Assembly (NCBI GenBank): GCA_000787465.1
Contig: JSYX01000467.1
Coordinates: 1-28,082, forward strand
Length of the DNA: 28,082 bases
From: Thermomucor indicae-seudaticae
Taxonomy: Eukaryota > Mucoromycota > Mucoromycetes > Mucorales > Lichtheimiaceae
Reading direction: 5' to 3'
Below the pieces are notes generated by a model that saw nothing but the letters and a program-made list of their open reading frames with translations, was not told the origin of the DNA and did no database searches. Position 1 is the first letter of the stretch; every line of letters starts with the position of its first letter. This document shows positions 9,600-20,387 of the stretch, piece after piece. The translations under genes and the position numbers were made by a program.

Positions 9600-11620
9600 T
9601 TGCGAGTACGATCAGAAAAAGTCAGTACAAAGAAGAAGAAAAGAAAAGAAAACAAAAATTTTTCCGTTCGTTCAAAAGGGTGGTCCAGAGCCGTCACTTT
9701 CTTTTTTTGTGTCACTCTCGGAATGACCTACACGAGGTTGCAGAGTGCCACACTTATGTGCCTGTGTTGAGCTGTAAGCGGCACCTGAGAGACGTTCACT
9801 TCTTGCTAGCTTTGCTATTGATCCAGCGATGTTTCTTTCATGATCAAATAAGTAGTTTCTTGGGCTGAAATAATCTCAGTGCTTCTTGACATTTTTTGAT
9901 TGCTTTGAAACACTCCCTAATTTTTTCTAATTTAACTATGACGCTTTGTTAGCAACATTGTCACAGAATCTCCATTTTTGTGCAAAGGTAGTAATCCGGA
10001 GTGCCTATGCGCAGTAAATGCCAAAGGTGAAAGGTAAGTGCTAAAACTATCTAAATTGGGGCCCGGGTTGGATAGCATAACAGAAAAGACAACGCCGCAC
10101 GCGAGAAAAACCTGTAACAGAAAATGCACTCGCGACAGTCCAGAAGAGTCACCACATTCTGAAGGAAAAAGCGGACAGTGTCTCTGCACGCAGATGGTAA
10201 CCTCTACCATGATGCCTGCGACTGAACCGCCGTCGAACAGCGGATGAAAGGGCACGATAATGAAATTTGGGTTCAAGGGTGAGTAATGTGAACAGACTCG
10301 TGTATGGCGTCCAGTAGCATCAAATAAAAATATCAATTAGCACGAAGAAGTATGCTATATCCTGAATTTGGTCCGACAAGGAGAGACCTTTCACGAAGCA
10401 AGCTGTTGCGCTGAGCTCTTTAGTCGGTTCTAGCATATAATGCCTTTTATGAAGGCGGGAAATCGCAAGAAACAGCCATCGGCCATATGTCGTAGGCCGG
10501 GCTCCTGTGCCGGGATACTATGGTGACACTAACCGCAGGATGGTGGTGCTTCAGCGAAGAATTCCGATCTCGCTTCTTTGAGGTAGATTCTGTCAATATA
10601 ATCGACAATGTACGTGCACCATGGTTTTGCGTTTGCTTAATGGAGGCGAAGGATCTTGTTGAGAGGGTTAATTCGAACATTACGGTTCAAGAAAAAGAGA
10701 TCTTGTCCTTTCGTAAAGACGACTGGATTGCTAGCATGCAACGGTGCCGATCGATGTTCATGCTCGATTGGAGCTCTTCCAACAACGTCACTCCGGGAGC
10801 AATCGGATGAGAGCGTTTCCAGCATTCTCTAATAATCTTACGTGTTCTTGGATTTGTTGAGCCAAATTGATGTAAGTGCACGGAGGTGGGGGCACAAAGG
10901 GACAAGGGACACGCGTCTGTGTGACTAGGGTCAGAAGTTCCCCCCTCTTTAACGAGGTCGTCAAATTGACCAGCCTCAGGCACCATATCCAAGTGACTCG
11001 GGCCAAAACCGAAAAGCAGATGGTGTGCCGCCTTGACGTCGGCTCAATAGTCGAGGCAGAGTCCACATTGCCTATTGATATGGCGATATGGCCATCCAAA
11101 GTGATCAGTTATTCCCCTTCGTGTCAGCGCGAAGTGGACACTATATCGTCATATCGAGTGCCCACAAAACTACGGTTGGGTACCTCCGAGAGCTACATGC
11201 ACCGAATTGACGGTGGGGAGGGGAAACGATGCTCGACAAGTCGTCAAAGCGGATCAACCCGCAGTAGGTAATTCAATAGCCGTGCAACGTCTTAGAGGAT
11301 TCGGGAAAAGCCAAGCGAGAGGACATGATTTTGACAGAGTGATCAATCCGTGCCAGAAGACGCGTCCGACTGCTCAACACAGAAACTCGGTAATGCTTGC
11401 CTGCAGGAGCATGGGGATCGAAGGAAGTTTGCAAGGTATAGAGGACAAGGTAGCGACAGGCATGTACAAAGGATTGTAAACATGAATTTACCCTGGTTAT
11501 AAAACTACGTCGACGGTCATGATAATGATAAGAGCTTCTGGGATGGTGTGGTGCTGTTCTGGTCGAAACTCAGCCGCGAGAAGACCCGTTCCCCAGTTAC
11601 TGGAATGTGTGGGAAAGTGA
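9600..11620. other. Intergenic or relic stretch with no recognised gene
   Basis: Several 90-130 codon open frames overlap on both strands (for example 10520-10810 plus and 10687-10992 minus), but none resembles a known family, none has a convincing set of splice sites, and they contradict one another. The cyclin start lies at 9596, so 9600-9750, which is A-rich on the plus strand, probably includes its promoter and leader. Beyond that I see nothing I can support. Confidence 0.45.
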
Positions 11621-11626
11621 CGCAGT

Positions 11627-12187
11627 ATGGCACACAGTGCTAAGGCCCTTCTTGCAATCGTCGTTGCTGTTATTTCCTGTCTAGTCTTGTACCTACCGAA
11701 GCAACAATGGAGAGAAGACATGCGTTGGAGACTTTGCGAAATCCCAATAGTACTGCAATTATTTCCGTCATTTTGTGTCATGGAGGAGACCGTCATGGTG
11801 CTGAAGCCTGATGGCGTTGCGCACAAGGCAAATATGATGGCGATCATCAGACAGCACGGGTTCCGAGTCGTCAAGGATAAGCAAGTCAGTCTCACAGCTG
11901 ACATGGTAGACATGTGGTATGCCGACAAACGAGACCGGGACTTTTATCCTGATCTTCAACGGTACCTCACACGGGGCCCATGTTACGCTGCCATACTGGA
12001 GCGTGTGGACGGAATCCAAGGCTTGCGGCGGCTAGTGGGACCGACCGATCCGGCAATTGCACGACGGGTTGCACCCTATTCCATCCGAGCCAAGATTGGG
12101 AGTTCCATACAAGAAAACGGTATTCATGCTAGTGATTCTGCCGAGGCAGCGAAAAGAGAGAAGTCGATCTTGTTTGTTTCCTTTTAA
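11627..12187 (+). CDS. Group II nucleoside diphosphate kinase-like protein (NME5/6 type)
   Basis: A single exon of 186 aa. NDKs move the gamma phosphate between nucleoside triphosphates and diphosphates through a phospho-histidine. Seen: ETVMVLKPDGV opens the domain near residue 54; GPCYAAILERVDGI and then LVGPTDPAIARRVAPYSIRA follow, the group II form (group I has GETNPADS-PGTIRGD). The catalytic motif is NGIHASDS, with the active-site His present but Ala in place of the usual Gly of NxxHGSD. The first ATG has a good context (A at -3, G at +4) and adds a hydrophobic stretch ALLAIVVAVISCLVLYL that could be a signal anchor. If translation starts instead at the in-frame ATG at 11780, the product is a plain soluble NDK of 135 aa. 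Family is confident; start and location are not. Confidence 0.82.
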   Translation: MAHSAKALLAIVVAVISCLVLYLPKQQWREDMRWRLCEIPIVLQLFPSFCVMEETVMVLKPDGVAHKANMMAIIRQHGFRVVKDKQVSLTADMVDMWYADKRDRDFYPDLQRYLTRGPCYAAILERVDGIQGLRRLVGPTDPAIARRVAPYSIRAKIGSSIQENGIHASDSAEAAKREKSILFVSF

Positions 12188-12590
12188 GAATGGTGCATGT
12201 GTGTGTGTGTGACCATCACGGGATCACGCGCTGCGGGGGAAGGCATGAAGCGATAGAGAACAACAACTGCAAGGGGTTCGTCTCGTTGCTAGGGTCCCGT
12301 CAGGCACGATCGGTTTTCTCTTCCTCTCTCTTGTATTCCCTATTTTACCATATATTTTCTTTTATATGAACCGTCGTTGTTAGCATTGATGTGGTAGGCA
12401 TAAGAACATTCTTCCTTTTGTTTATCTTCCATTTTTTTTTCTGCAACAGCGGGGAAACAACTTATGATATCATTCGTCCCTGATACATCTAAAAAAGGCA
12501 ATTTTATTATCAGTTGAAAAGCGGACGACAGTCTTTGATAGAAAAAAGAAATTATGGTTCACCGGGAAGCGATAATACACGTAGGCCAGC
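12188..12590. other. Intergenic spacer between the NDK and PQ-loop genes
   Basis: Holds a short TG run (about 12198-12211) just after the NDK stop and T-rich tracts near 12310-12440 that may include the 3' end signals of the NDK transcript. No ORF or RNA gene is supported. Confidence 0.5.
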
Positions 12591-12598
12591 TATAAAAA
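12591..12598 (+). promoter_or_regulatory. TATA box of the PQ-loop transporter gene
   Basis: TATAAAAA lies 85 bp upstream of the ATG at 12676, and the interval is pyrimidine-rich (CTTTCTTTTTCTCCC near 12640-12654), as expected of a fungal core promoter and start region. The motif and spacing are seen; use is inferred. Confidence 0.6.
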
Positions 12599-12675
12599 GG
12601 ACACCATTTGGTTCCGCCCTTCTTTAGTCTTTACCCGTCTTTCTTTTTCTCCCACGATACTCTCTCCCTGATCCG

Positions 12676-13836
12676 ATGGCTCAATGTGTACCAACTCAAC
12701 ATAACGAAGAATATATACGATGGATATATGTATGTTTTCTTTGCATCTGATCGCCAGCAATAACGAATAGAGACTTATTATTCCTATACAGCATATCTTT
12801 GGTGACTGCGTCTATGGTACTCAAGATGCGATCAGTGTTCTTCTCGGTTATCTTTCCATTCTTTGCTGGTTGAATGCACAGCTTCCGTAAGTCCTGGGAA
12901 TGTGACTCAAACAAACAGACAGATGGCTAAACAGAAAACTGTAGTCAAGTCATTGAAAACTATAAGGTTGGTTCAGCCGATTCGCTCAGCATAAAGTTTC
13001 TTTCGATCTGGCTAGCAGGCAAGTTTCCACAGTAAGACGTTCACGCACACACACGCATTCATTCTGATACACACTCCACTCCAGGTGATCTGGCCAATTT
13101 ACTGGGATGCATTTTAACCCATCAGTTGCCCTTCCAACTTTACCTGGGAATCTACTTTGTATCCATCGATCTTTGTCTTCTCGGTCAATGGGTCTACTAC
13201 AGCAAATTCCAGAAACCAAAGACTCGATCCCGTTCTACTTTACTCGTCAACGACAATGATCCCCTTTCAAGCACCTTTGTTCATCCCTCCGTTCGTACAC
13301 CGCTTCTCATTGAACGCGACGCTACTGCACATCTAGACGAAGCACCATACTACTCAGCTTCCGCATCGCCTGGCAAGTGGTATACACTCAACAACACGTT
13401 TCAGAAAGAAGAAAAGACGAAAACCGCACTACTTGCAATCATGTTTCTTGGAATGCAGCTTCCTACCTCAACACTCACGACGGCGACAACAAGTGATACA
13501 TCAATGGACCCCCTTTCCGAATCGCTTATGATTGGCCGTACCTTTGCCTGGATTTGTACAGTGCTTTATCTCATGTCTCGTATCCCTCAGATCCGTAAAA
13601 ACTTTAAGCGAAAATCCGTTCATGGCTTGTCACCGGCGTTATTCATCTTTGCAGCCTGCGGTAACCTGACTTATACTGCCAGCGTGCTCAGCCATCCTGG
13701 ACATACCAAAGAAACCTTGCTAGAAGCTGTGCCATATCTGATTGGAAGTGCAGGCACGCTGGTCTTTGATTTCACCATCTTTTGCCAATTCCTTTGGTAT
13801 TCCCGACAACGGAAGGCGGCCGACCAACCCGTGTAA
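12676..13836 (+). CDS. SLC66A1/Ypq-type PQ-loop vacuolar cationic amino-acid transporter
   Basis: Four exons (12676-12729, 12792-12886, 12945-13018, 13085-13836) give 324 aa. The family exports lysine and arginine from the lysosome or vacuole. Seen: the N-terminus HIFGDCVYGTQD resembles the IFGEC region of animal PQLC2. PQ motif 1 (LPQVIENYKVGSADSLS, PQ at residues 50-51) is created by joining exons 2 and 3. FLSIWLAGDLANLLGCILTH and LPFQLYLGIYF follow. PQ motif 2 is RIPQIRKNF at about 242-243. A hydrophilic loop of about 90 residues separates the two halves. Introns are 62, 58 and 66 nt; the third has a GC donor (GCAG|GCAAGT), and removing it makes the invariant AGD. No GT donor nearby gives an open frame. 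Identity is strong. Confidence 0.92.
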
Positions 13837-13863
13837 ATTTGTTACCCTTTTACCGCGCTCATG

Positions 13864-13888
13864 TATATATATATATATATATATATAT
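13864..13888. repeat. (TA)n microsatellite
   Basis: A 25-nt uninterrupted TA run starting 28 bp after the PQ-loop gene stop, probably within its 3' UTR. Such tracts are usually variable in length between strains. Confidence 0.9.
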
Positions 13889-14062
13889 CACACCCTCCGT
13901 GTATACCCGTTTGCTGCAGTGACTACAGTATAATAAATATCGGATTTGCATATTTTCCCACGACGTTGCTGCAACGTTTATTGCGATGCGAGAGGGCGGT
14001 GGCTGGGTTCGGAGCGGGGTAGAGGTGGGAAGCGAAAGCTTGTTTCTTTTACTTGGTGAGAA

Positions 14063-15703
14063 ATGTTAAGCGAAGTCGCGATTTCTGCATCAAGCACCGA
14101 TCCGACCATTTACGTCTGGGATATTCGGTCGGGATCCACCTTGTTCTCCTTTAAGCAGTCGAGCAGTGACCGGTCATGTCTTGCGATCGTATCCAAACCG
14201 CGGGCCGGCTTGCAATCCGGTGCTATCCTCACGGCCCAAACAGGTCGAGCTGTACTGAACGTCTATCATTGGCATCGCGATCAAGTTCAGCTAAAGATGC
14301 CCACGCCAGAAAAGCTAGTAGCCGTGGCAGCCTCCCACAAGGGTGATCTGGTCGCAGGCGGCACCGCCAACGGCCGTGTCTACATTTGGCAAGTCTCGAC
14401 GGGTATGCTACTTAAAGTCTTTGAAGCGCATTTCCGGCAAGTGACTCAGCTTCGATTCGCGGGTGACGACGACCAGACTCTCCTGACAGCCAGTCAGGAT
14501 GCCACGGTCCACGTGTGGGTGCTTGGTCACCTGCTGTCTGCTGACGAAGCACGACCGGCACCCCTCTTCTCTTGGTCAGACCACACACTGCCGGTCACGG
14601 ATATCGCCGTAGGTCACGGATCCATGACAACCGCACGCGTGTACACCGCCAGTTTGGATAGCACCGTCAAAGTCTGGGATTTGGCAACGGGCGAGCTCCT
14701 GACGAGCTTTCTGTTCCCCAAACCTGTCTCGGCGGTCGCCATCGATCCGGCAGAAACAAAGCTGTTTGCGGCTTGCGAGGATTCAATCTATCCTGTCGAA
14801 CTCTATCGACGACGGCATGACACGACTTATGGCGACACGATAGAGGCTGTGGGCGGTATGGCTAAAGTGGAAGCCGTGGGAATTCGACAGACGACAACAT
14901 CAGACCAACAGCAACGAAAATCATCAGCGCATCCTGTCTTTACGGGTCACAGGTTAGATGATCGGTTGGTACTCACTGAGAGAGAATGTGTGTTTCTAAT
15001 GAATGATATAGCAATACCATTACTTGCATGAGTTTGTCTTTTGATGGAAGCTTACTAGTGTCAGCATCAGAAGAGGGCAACTGTATCGTGTGGGACGTCG
15101 CCAGTCGACAATCACTGCGAAAATATGAATCACATAAAGGTCCAGTAACATTCGTTTCTGTCATGTTACGGCCTCCGGAACTCGTCACGGGAAGTGCAAG
15201 CGCACATGATGTTATTCCAATGCCGTGGAAGAAATTTAGTCGAACGGTGGCTACAGAGGACGACGAACAACACTCAGAGTCTCTGCAGCTGATAACAGAC
15301 ACAGGAATGGTAAGGTTTAGTCAGTGAACATTGCGACTGGGAAAGAAAACTTACGCTGGTGCGTCAGGATATGAAACGACATCAACAGCTTCTGGAGGCA
15401 GGTCCTCTCTATGCATCTATTACATCAGCACTGCAGCCGGTAAAGAAGGCCCAAGATACACTAAGACAAATACAGGTAAAGGTTCCTCGTTCTGCCCACA
15501 ACCGGTCAGAAAGTTCTGATTACTTGAAAATGTAGACGGAAGGATCCAGCAGTACTCTGCAAGCACGCATTGCTGAACTAGAATCAGAACTCGTTCGGTT
15601 GTACGAACACCACCATCGCGTCAAGTCAATGCACAATAATATGTATGATACCCTGGTAGACGCATTTATGGCCAAACGCCGGAAACTGCATTCAGAAACT
15701 TGA
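14063..15703 (+). CDS. IPI3: WD40 pre-rRNA processing protein Ipi3/WDR18
   Basis: Four exons (14063-14952, 15012-15309, 15368-15475, 15536-15703) give 487 aa. Ipi3/WDR18 is a WD-repeat subunit of the Rix1 complex, which acts in ITS2 processing and late 60S assembly in the nucleus. Seen: WD blades ending IYVWD, VYIWQVSTG, VHVWVLGHLL, VKVWDLATG and CIVWDVAS. After the first repeats comes the family-like sequence TGMLLKVFEAHFRQVTQLRF. A helical C-terminal tail (LQARIAELESELVRL) resembles the coiled-coil end of the family. Introns of 59, 58 and 60 nt all use GT-AG. The intron 2 acceptor (CAG|GATATG) was chosen because the other nearby acceptors run into stops; it is the least certain boundary. 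Confidence 0.87.
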
Positions 15704-15869
15704 CAAATTGATGTTCTTCATCCTTGACAAACCTCTGTAACAATATACATACACATCTTGCTAGTTACATGTAGAAGACTTTTTAATCCATGCAACTGTG
15801 ATTACTATGAATAAAAGGATCACGAACCTGGCTATTCTTCCAGAATCTGGCGGTATTCTGGATCGTTAT

Positions 15870-16118
15870 ACGTCTTCTGACGCGAATACAATGAGGCTCG
15901 TGTACGTACAGTACCCGCGCGATATATCGATATTTGATAAATCGATATTCTCGATATACTGATCGATCTCTGCAATCACGGATTTCCTTTTTCCAGACGT
16001 ATGCCCACTTGGTATAACATATTCTTGATATAACGATAGCATTTTTCGTCACGGACGCTATCGATATATCGCGCGGGTACTGTACGTCTTCTGACGGGAG
16101 TTCCATTGGGCTCGTGTA
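15870..16118. repeat. Diverged 35-bp direct repeats flanking the MITE
   Basis: 15870-15904 and 16084-16118 both read ACGTCTTCTGACG.GA....AT..GGCTCGTGTA, with 29 of 35 positions identical. Removing the element and one TA would put them about 4 bp apart as a tandem pair. This is not the target duplication itself, which is only TA. Confidence 0.7.
15909..16082. mobile_element. MITE-like element with long terminal inverted repeats and TA target site
   Basis: The ends are perfect inverted repeats: CAGTACCCGCGCGATATATC... at 15909 and its reverse complement ending at 16082. Inverted identity extends a few bases outward over the flanks (29 bp in all, 15904-15932 against 16059-16087). A TA dinucleotide flanks each side (15907-15908 and 16083-16084), the target duplication of Tc1/mariner/pogo elements, whose ends often start CAGT. 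The 174-bp body has no ORF, so it would depend on a transposase made elsewhere. The interior is AT-rich with further ATCGATAT-type motifs. The structure is seen; the superfamily is inferred. Confidence 0.75.
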
Positions 16119-16207
16119 TTGTAAATGGGAATTCAATTCGCGACGCGATTTTTTAGGTGAGCGCGTTTCTGGCGACTGTGCTTTTTCTTGCTCCAGTGTG
16201 CGAAAAT

Positions 16208-18791
16208 ATGGCCGTCCAACTTACAGAAGGAGCGATCAAGGCGCTTTATGAGAATGACCTGAGCAGCAGTGTGACGCAACAGCCCATTCTCCAAGTGATC
16301 AACATCAAAGCTGTGCCTGCTCCTCAGGGCACTCGCTACAGGTACGAAGGGGTGTGTGTGTGCGCAGCAAGCAAACAAGTACCGACATGCCAATTGTTGT
16401 CTGACAGAGTCATTATTTCCGATGGCATCAACTTTATGCAAGGTACGTACTGTAGGATCGTCTCTCTCTCTGTGTGTGTTTTCCTTACTAAATAGTCTAC
16501 CAAAAGCCATGTTGGCATCGCAGCATACGCAACTTGTCGAAAGTAAGAAGCTTTTACGATACTCGATCATTCGTTTGAAAGAAAGTGTTTGCAATGAACT
16601 TCATGGTCGCAAGTGAGTCCTTCTTTTGATCCCAATCCAGAGTTGGGACTGACAGCGTTAACAAAAAACAGGATCTTGATCATCTTGAATCTGGATATTG
16701 TCGAGCTGGAAGTGCCAAGTCGGATCGGTTCACCCACGACGTTGGAAAGTCATGCGGCGAACTCTTCGGCAGCAGACAGTACATCCTCGCCGGCTTCTTC
16801 TTCTCCTGCGCAGTCCTTGTTCACTACGACTTCAGGTCCTTCAACGACCAACGGTATGGCCAGTGCTACCACTACTAGTACTTCAGCACCGGCACGCCCG
16901 AATCCGTACCTTGAATCCTCGTTATTCCCCATCAAAGCCCTTAATCCTTATCAAAACAAGTAATGTGCACGGACGGTTTAAGCTAAAAGACGGGGTGGGG
17001 ATGGCTAACTTCTGGAGATTGTTAGATGGACCATCAAGGCACGTGTCACCCAGAAATCAGAAATCAAGCATTGGCATAATGCTCGTTCGGATGGCAAATT
17101 ATTTAGTGTAAACCTGTTGGATAACTCTGTAAGTGTAGTCGGTTTCAGATATTGCTTGGCGGGGAGGGTCTTACCGCAATTGCAACAGGGAGAAATCAAG
17201 GCCACTGCGTTCCATGACCAAGTGGACCGTCTGTACCATTTATTCGAAGAGGGCAAAGTAAGTTCGCCAGTATAATAAAGCAGAGATCCCAGAGAATTGA
17301 ACACAACATAGGTCTATTATATTTCAAAAGCAAGAGTCACTATGGCACGAAAGCAGTGGTCTACTCTGGATAACGAGTATGAATTGTCGCTTGACAATGG
17401 CACAGAAGTCGAAGTGGCAAGTAACAAATATGCGGCCGTTTCGGTTACAGATTGGATTGCTAAGAATTACTTCCTATAGTGCCCTGATGAGAGCTCTATC
17501 CCGAAAATGAACTATAACTTTGTCCGTCTTGCAGATTTGGATCACTTTGAAAAGGGCAGTGTAGTTGGTAAGTTTTCGAGAGACGTGTACCCTGAAAACG
17601 GATTTGCTTAAAGACGCCATTTTAGATGTGATTGCGGTAGTGAAAGACGACAATGGAGTTCAAGAAATCGTATCTAAAAACACCGGGCGTCCGGTATGCC
17701 TTGGTAGATTTGAGCGGTTGATCGATATCGGTTGCTGATGGGGTTTGAGTAGACCAAGAAACGAGAGCTTATTGTTGTTGATGATTCGATGAAGCAAATA
17801 CGACTTACTTTGTGGGATAGACCAGCAGAAGAGTTTGATTCATCCGGTGCACCAGTTGTGGCGTTCAAGGGACTTCGAGTGAATGACTTTGGCGGTCGAT
17901 CCTTGTCCCTTTCTTTGGGTGGTCTTATCAAGACAAACCCAGATATTCCGGAATGCGCACGACTCCGACAATGGCAAGTGTGCACCCAATATATCAAATC
18001 AAGGCTTGTTTGCTAATGTGGCATTAGGTATGGTACGCAAGGAGCAAATGCATCCTTCTCTGCCTTTGCGCAAAATGCCAATGGTAATATCGGACAGCGA
18101 TCGAATACCAAGATTACGCTCCAGAAAGTCAAAGATGATGGTCTTGGTATGGGTGACCGGGTACGTGTTAGAACCGAGAGAGAATGAGTTGGGTAACTCA
18201 TGCTCTTGTATATATAGACGGACTACTTTTCTACTCGTGCTACTGTGGTGTTTATCAAACATGATCCTGCATGCTATGCTTCTTGCCCTGATTGTCGAAA
18301 GAAAGTGGTGCAAGAGGCAGTTGGTTGGCGGTGTGAGAAATGCAGCAAGACGCTTGATGAGCCTACATGGCGGTAAGGTGTATATAAACATGGTTAGAGC
18401 GGAAGCAGAGACTGACTGCTTTGTAGGTATATCTTGACTGTCAGTATTGAGGATTACACAGCACAGCTCTTTGTCAATGTGTTTGACGAAATTGGCACAA
18501 TTATTCTGGGCATGCCTGCCGGTGAATTGATGGCTCTGAGAGAGAATGATGCAGACGCATATTCCAAGGCATTCTCGAACGCGCTTTTCAAGACGTACAA
18601 TCTCAAGTGCAGAGCCAAGACAGAAACTTTCAATGTAATGTGATTTCAATCCCTTGATGGCTTCCTTGTTTTATTAACCTGCATTTTAGGACACAACCCG
18701 GACAAAGTACCAGATTTTCGAAGCAACACTGGTAAACTTTATTGAGGAATCCAAAGAAATGGTGGCTGCCATCGAAAAGATGCTTGAATAA
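16208..18791 (+). CDS. RFA1: Replication protein A large subunit (RPA70/Rfa1)
   Basis: Fourteen exons give 604 aa: 16208-16341, 16408-16442, 16507-16612, 16672-16959, 17026-17128, 17189-17257, 17312-17416, 17480-17567, 17626-17693, 17753-17973, 18028-18160, 18218-18372, 18427-18634, 18690-18791. It is the single-strand DNA-binding subunit of RPA in replication, repair and recombination. Seen: the N-terminal OB fold (QPILQVINIKAV, VIISDGINFMQAMLASQ), a Ser/Thr-rich linker, DBD-A (WTIKARVTQKSEIKHW, GEIKATAFHDQVD), DBD-B (FGGRSLSLSLGG), and DBD-C with a zinc site of Cys 472, 475, 487 and 490 (CPDC, CEKC). The C-terminus ends EKMLE. Introns are 54-66 nt. Introns 7 (63 nt) and 10 (54 nt) have GC donors (GTG|GCAAGT, ATG|GCAAGT); alternative GT donors there hit stops or lose the frame. 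Every junction reproduces a conserved block. Confidence 0.96.
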
Positions 18792-18920
18792 TGTAGTTAG
18801 CGAATAAAGAAGGTCCCACTTTGCATATATAAAAAAATGTAGCGAGCATATTTGCGTTCGGTTTGATTCTTGACAATTTGAGTCCGCGGCGCAAACCTGT
18901 TACTTTCCGGTTTCTCAGAA

Positions 18921-20387
18921 ATGACCTATAGGTCGTCACCGACACAATCTGATTCTAATGAAACTTTATTGCCTCCCAACACATTCTATAACACTGACGA
19001 CGGATTTGCTTCCCGACGAGCCATGTCAGTTATGTCTAGCTCAAGTTACCAGTACACAGTAACAGAAGAAGAAGAAGGGTCATTCGACAATGGGTCTGTG
19101 CGGTCGGCCCCGCCACTTCCTGATAATAATAGCTTGCATCTCTCCAAAAAAGATTTAGCGACATCGCTGGAATCATATGAGGAATTACTAAGTGCGGCCA
19201 AAGCATATCGAGAGCAAATGACACAGCTATCAAGTGCAGCAGCGAACTTTGGTTATGCACTTGAAAAGGTAGCACGAGGGAAGAGTGCCTCCGATGCTGG
19301 TGAGTCCTTATCTGTATACTTTTCTTTTTTCATTAATGACAATGAATGAAGCGCAGGGATTGCAAGCAGCTGCAGGACTGCAGTTCCTGATCTCTAACCA
19401 TCAGCAGATATTGGTAAAGAAAGGGCTGATATTATGATGAGAGCGGGAGGGAACTGATAACGCAGATAGAGCGACATGTTTATCAAGTCGTTTGAAGACC
19501 CATTAAAAGAGAATTTGGAGCAACACAAGACAGCGGTCCAGGTACACAAACCATGGTCTAGAGAGCGATGGAACTTGTATTGATGTCACCCAACAGCAAA
19601 GTCAAGAAAATTATGAAGCAGCGCTCAAAGTGATGAGCAAGAAGATTCGGGAAACCGAGGCGAATAACGTCAAGAACGGACGCAAAGGCCGGCGAGGTAA
19701 AAGAAGAAAGCAGGGTATTGAATTGTGTCGGCTTACGATGGGGTGACGCTAGATATACATCAGTTTCGGAAAGCATTACAGAGTTTAACGAGGCAAGTCG
19801 ATGAATTGGACCGGATGGAGAGCGGGTATCATCGGTATATGGTTGAAATGGAACGTAAAAACCATCATTACATTCTGGGCAAGGTGGCGAACATTGTACG
19901 AGCACAAGTTGACATTTACGAAAGGATATCCAATAAGGGATTGGCAGATCCCATGTTGGAACAGGTATGTAGGACAGAGCCCCCCGTGGGGTGAATGAAT
20001 GGCTGAATTAATTACGATGTATTGTAATAGATGATGCACCAAAACCCAGATCCATTTTGCGCTTACTCAACCACGTCTGAAGAAACACCAGAGATCTTTA
20101 CCGTATTACCTCCCGTTTCACTTATTAATCCTCCTCAAACTCCATTCAGTGACCATAATAACATAGCATTCGATGACTTTATAGCTTCTGGCACTGCGAC
20201 GCTAGCATCGACCCAGCATTACCCTTGTATGACAGAACAACGGCGAGAAGAATGGCAAGAGAAACCGCCAAAAATCGTAACAAGCGACGACGACGACAGA
20301 GCGTCTTTGGCAAGTTCGGAAAGAGTTTGTAAAGAAACCTCGGTGGGAGACGAAGCTATTACTACTACTACCTCTACTAGCTCGTAG
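18921..20387 (+). CDS. Ivy1-like BAR-domain phospholipid-binding protein
   Basis: Six exons (18921-19299, 19352-19413, 19470-19541, 19597-19696, 19753-19964, 20031-20387) give 393 aa. Yeast Ivy1 is an inverse-BAR protein of the vacuole and endosome that binds phosphoinositides and Ypt7 and affects TORC1 and microautophagy. Seen: an acidic, Ser-rich N-terminus, then helices typical of this BAR family: LSKKDLATSLESYEELLSAA, NFGYALEKVARG, GLQFLISNHQQIL, SFEDPLKENLEQHK, and a last helix HHYILGKVANIVRAQVDIYE. The C-terminal 100 residues are low-complexity (Ser/Thr/Pro/Asp). All five introns (52-66 nt) are GT-AG; the frame picks AAG|CG at 19351 and ATAG|AGC at 19469 over nearer CAGs. Assignment to Ivy1 rests on remembered family features, so it is moderate. 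Confidence 0.82.

Noticed and set aside
10520..11271. Overlapping 96-131 codon ORFs as genes
   Set aside because: Both strands are open in conflicting frames, with no family match or coherent splice sites.
12198..12211. TG run as a functional element
   Set aside because: A short simple repeat downstream of a stop codon, unremarkable.
17999..18649. 216-codon minus-strand ORF
   Set aside because: It is antisense to RPA1 exons 11-13, which encode conserved DBD-C sequence including the zinc cysteines.
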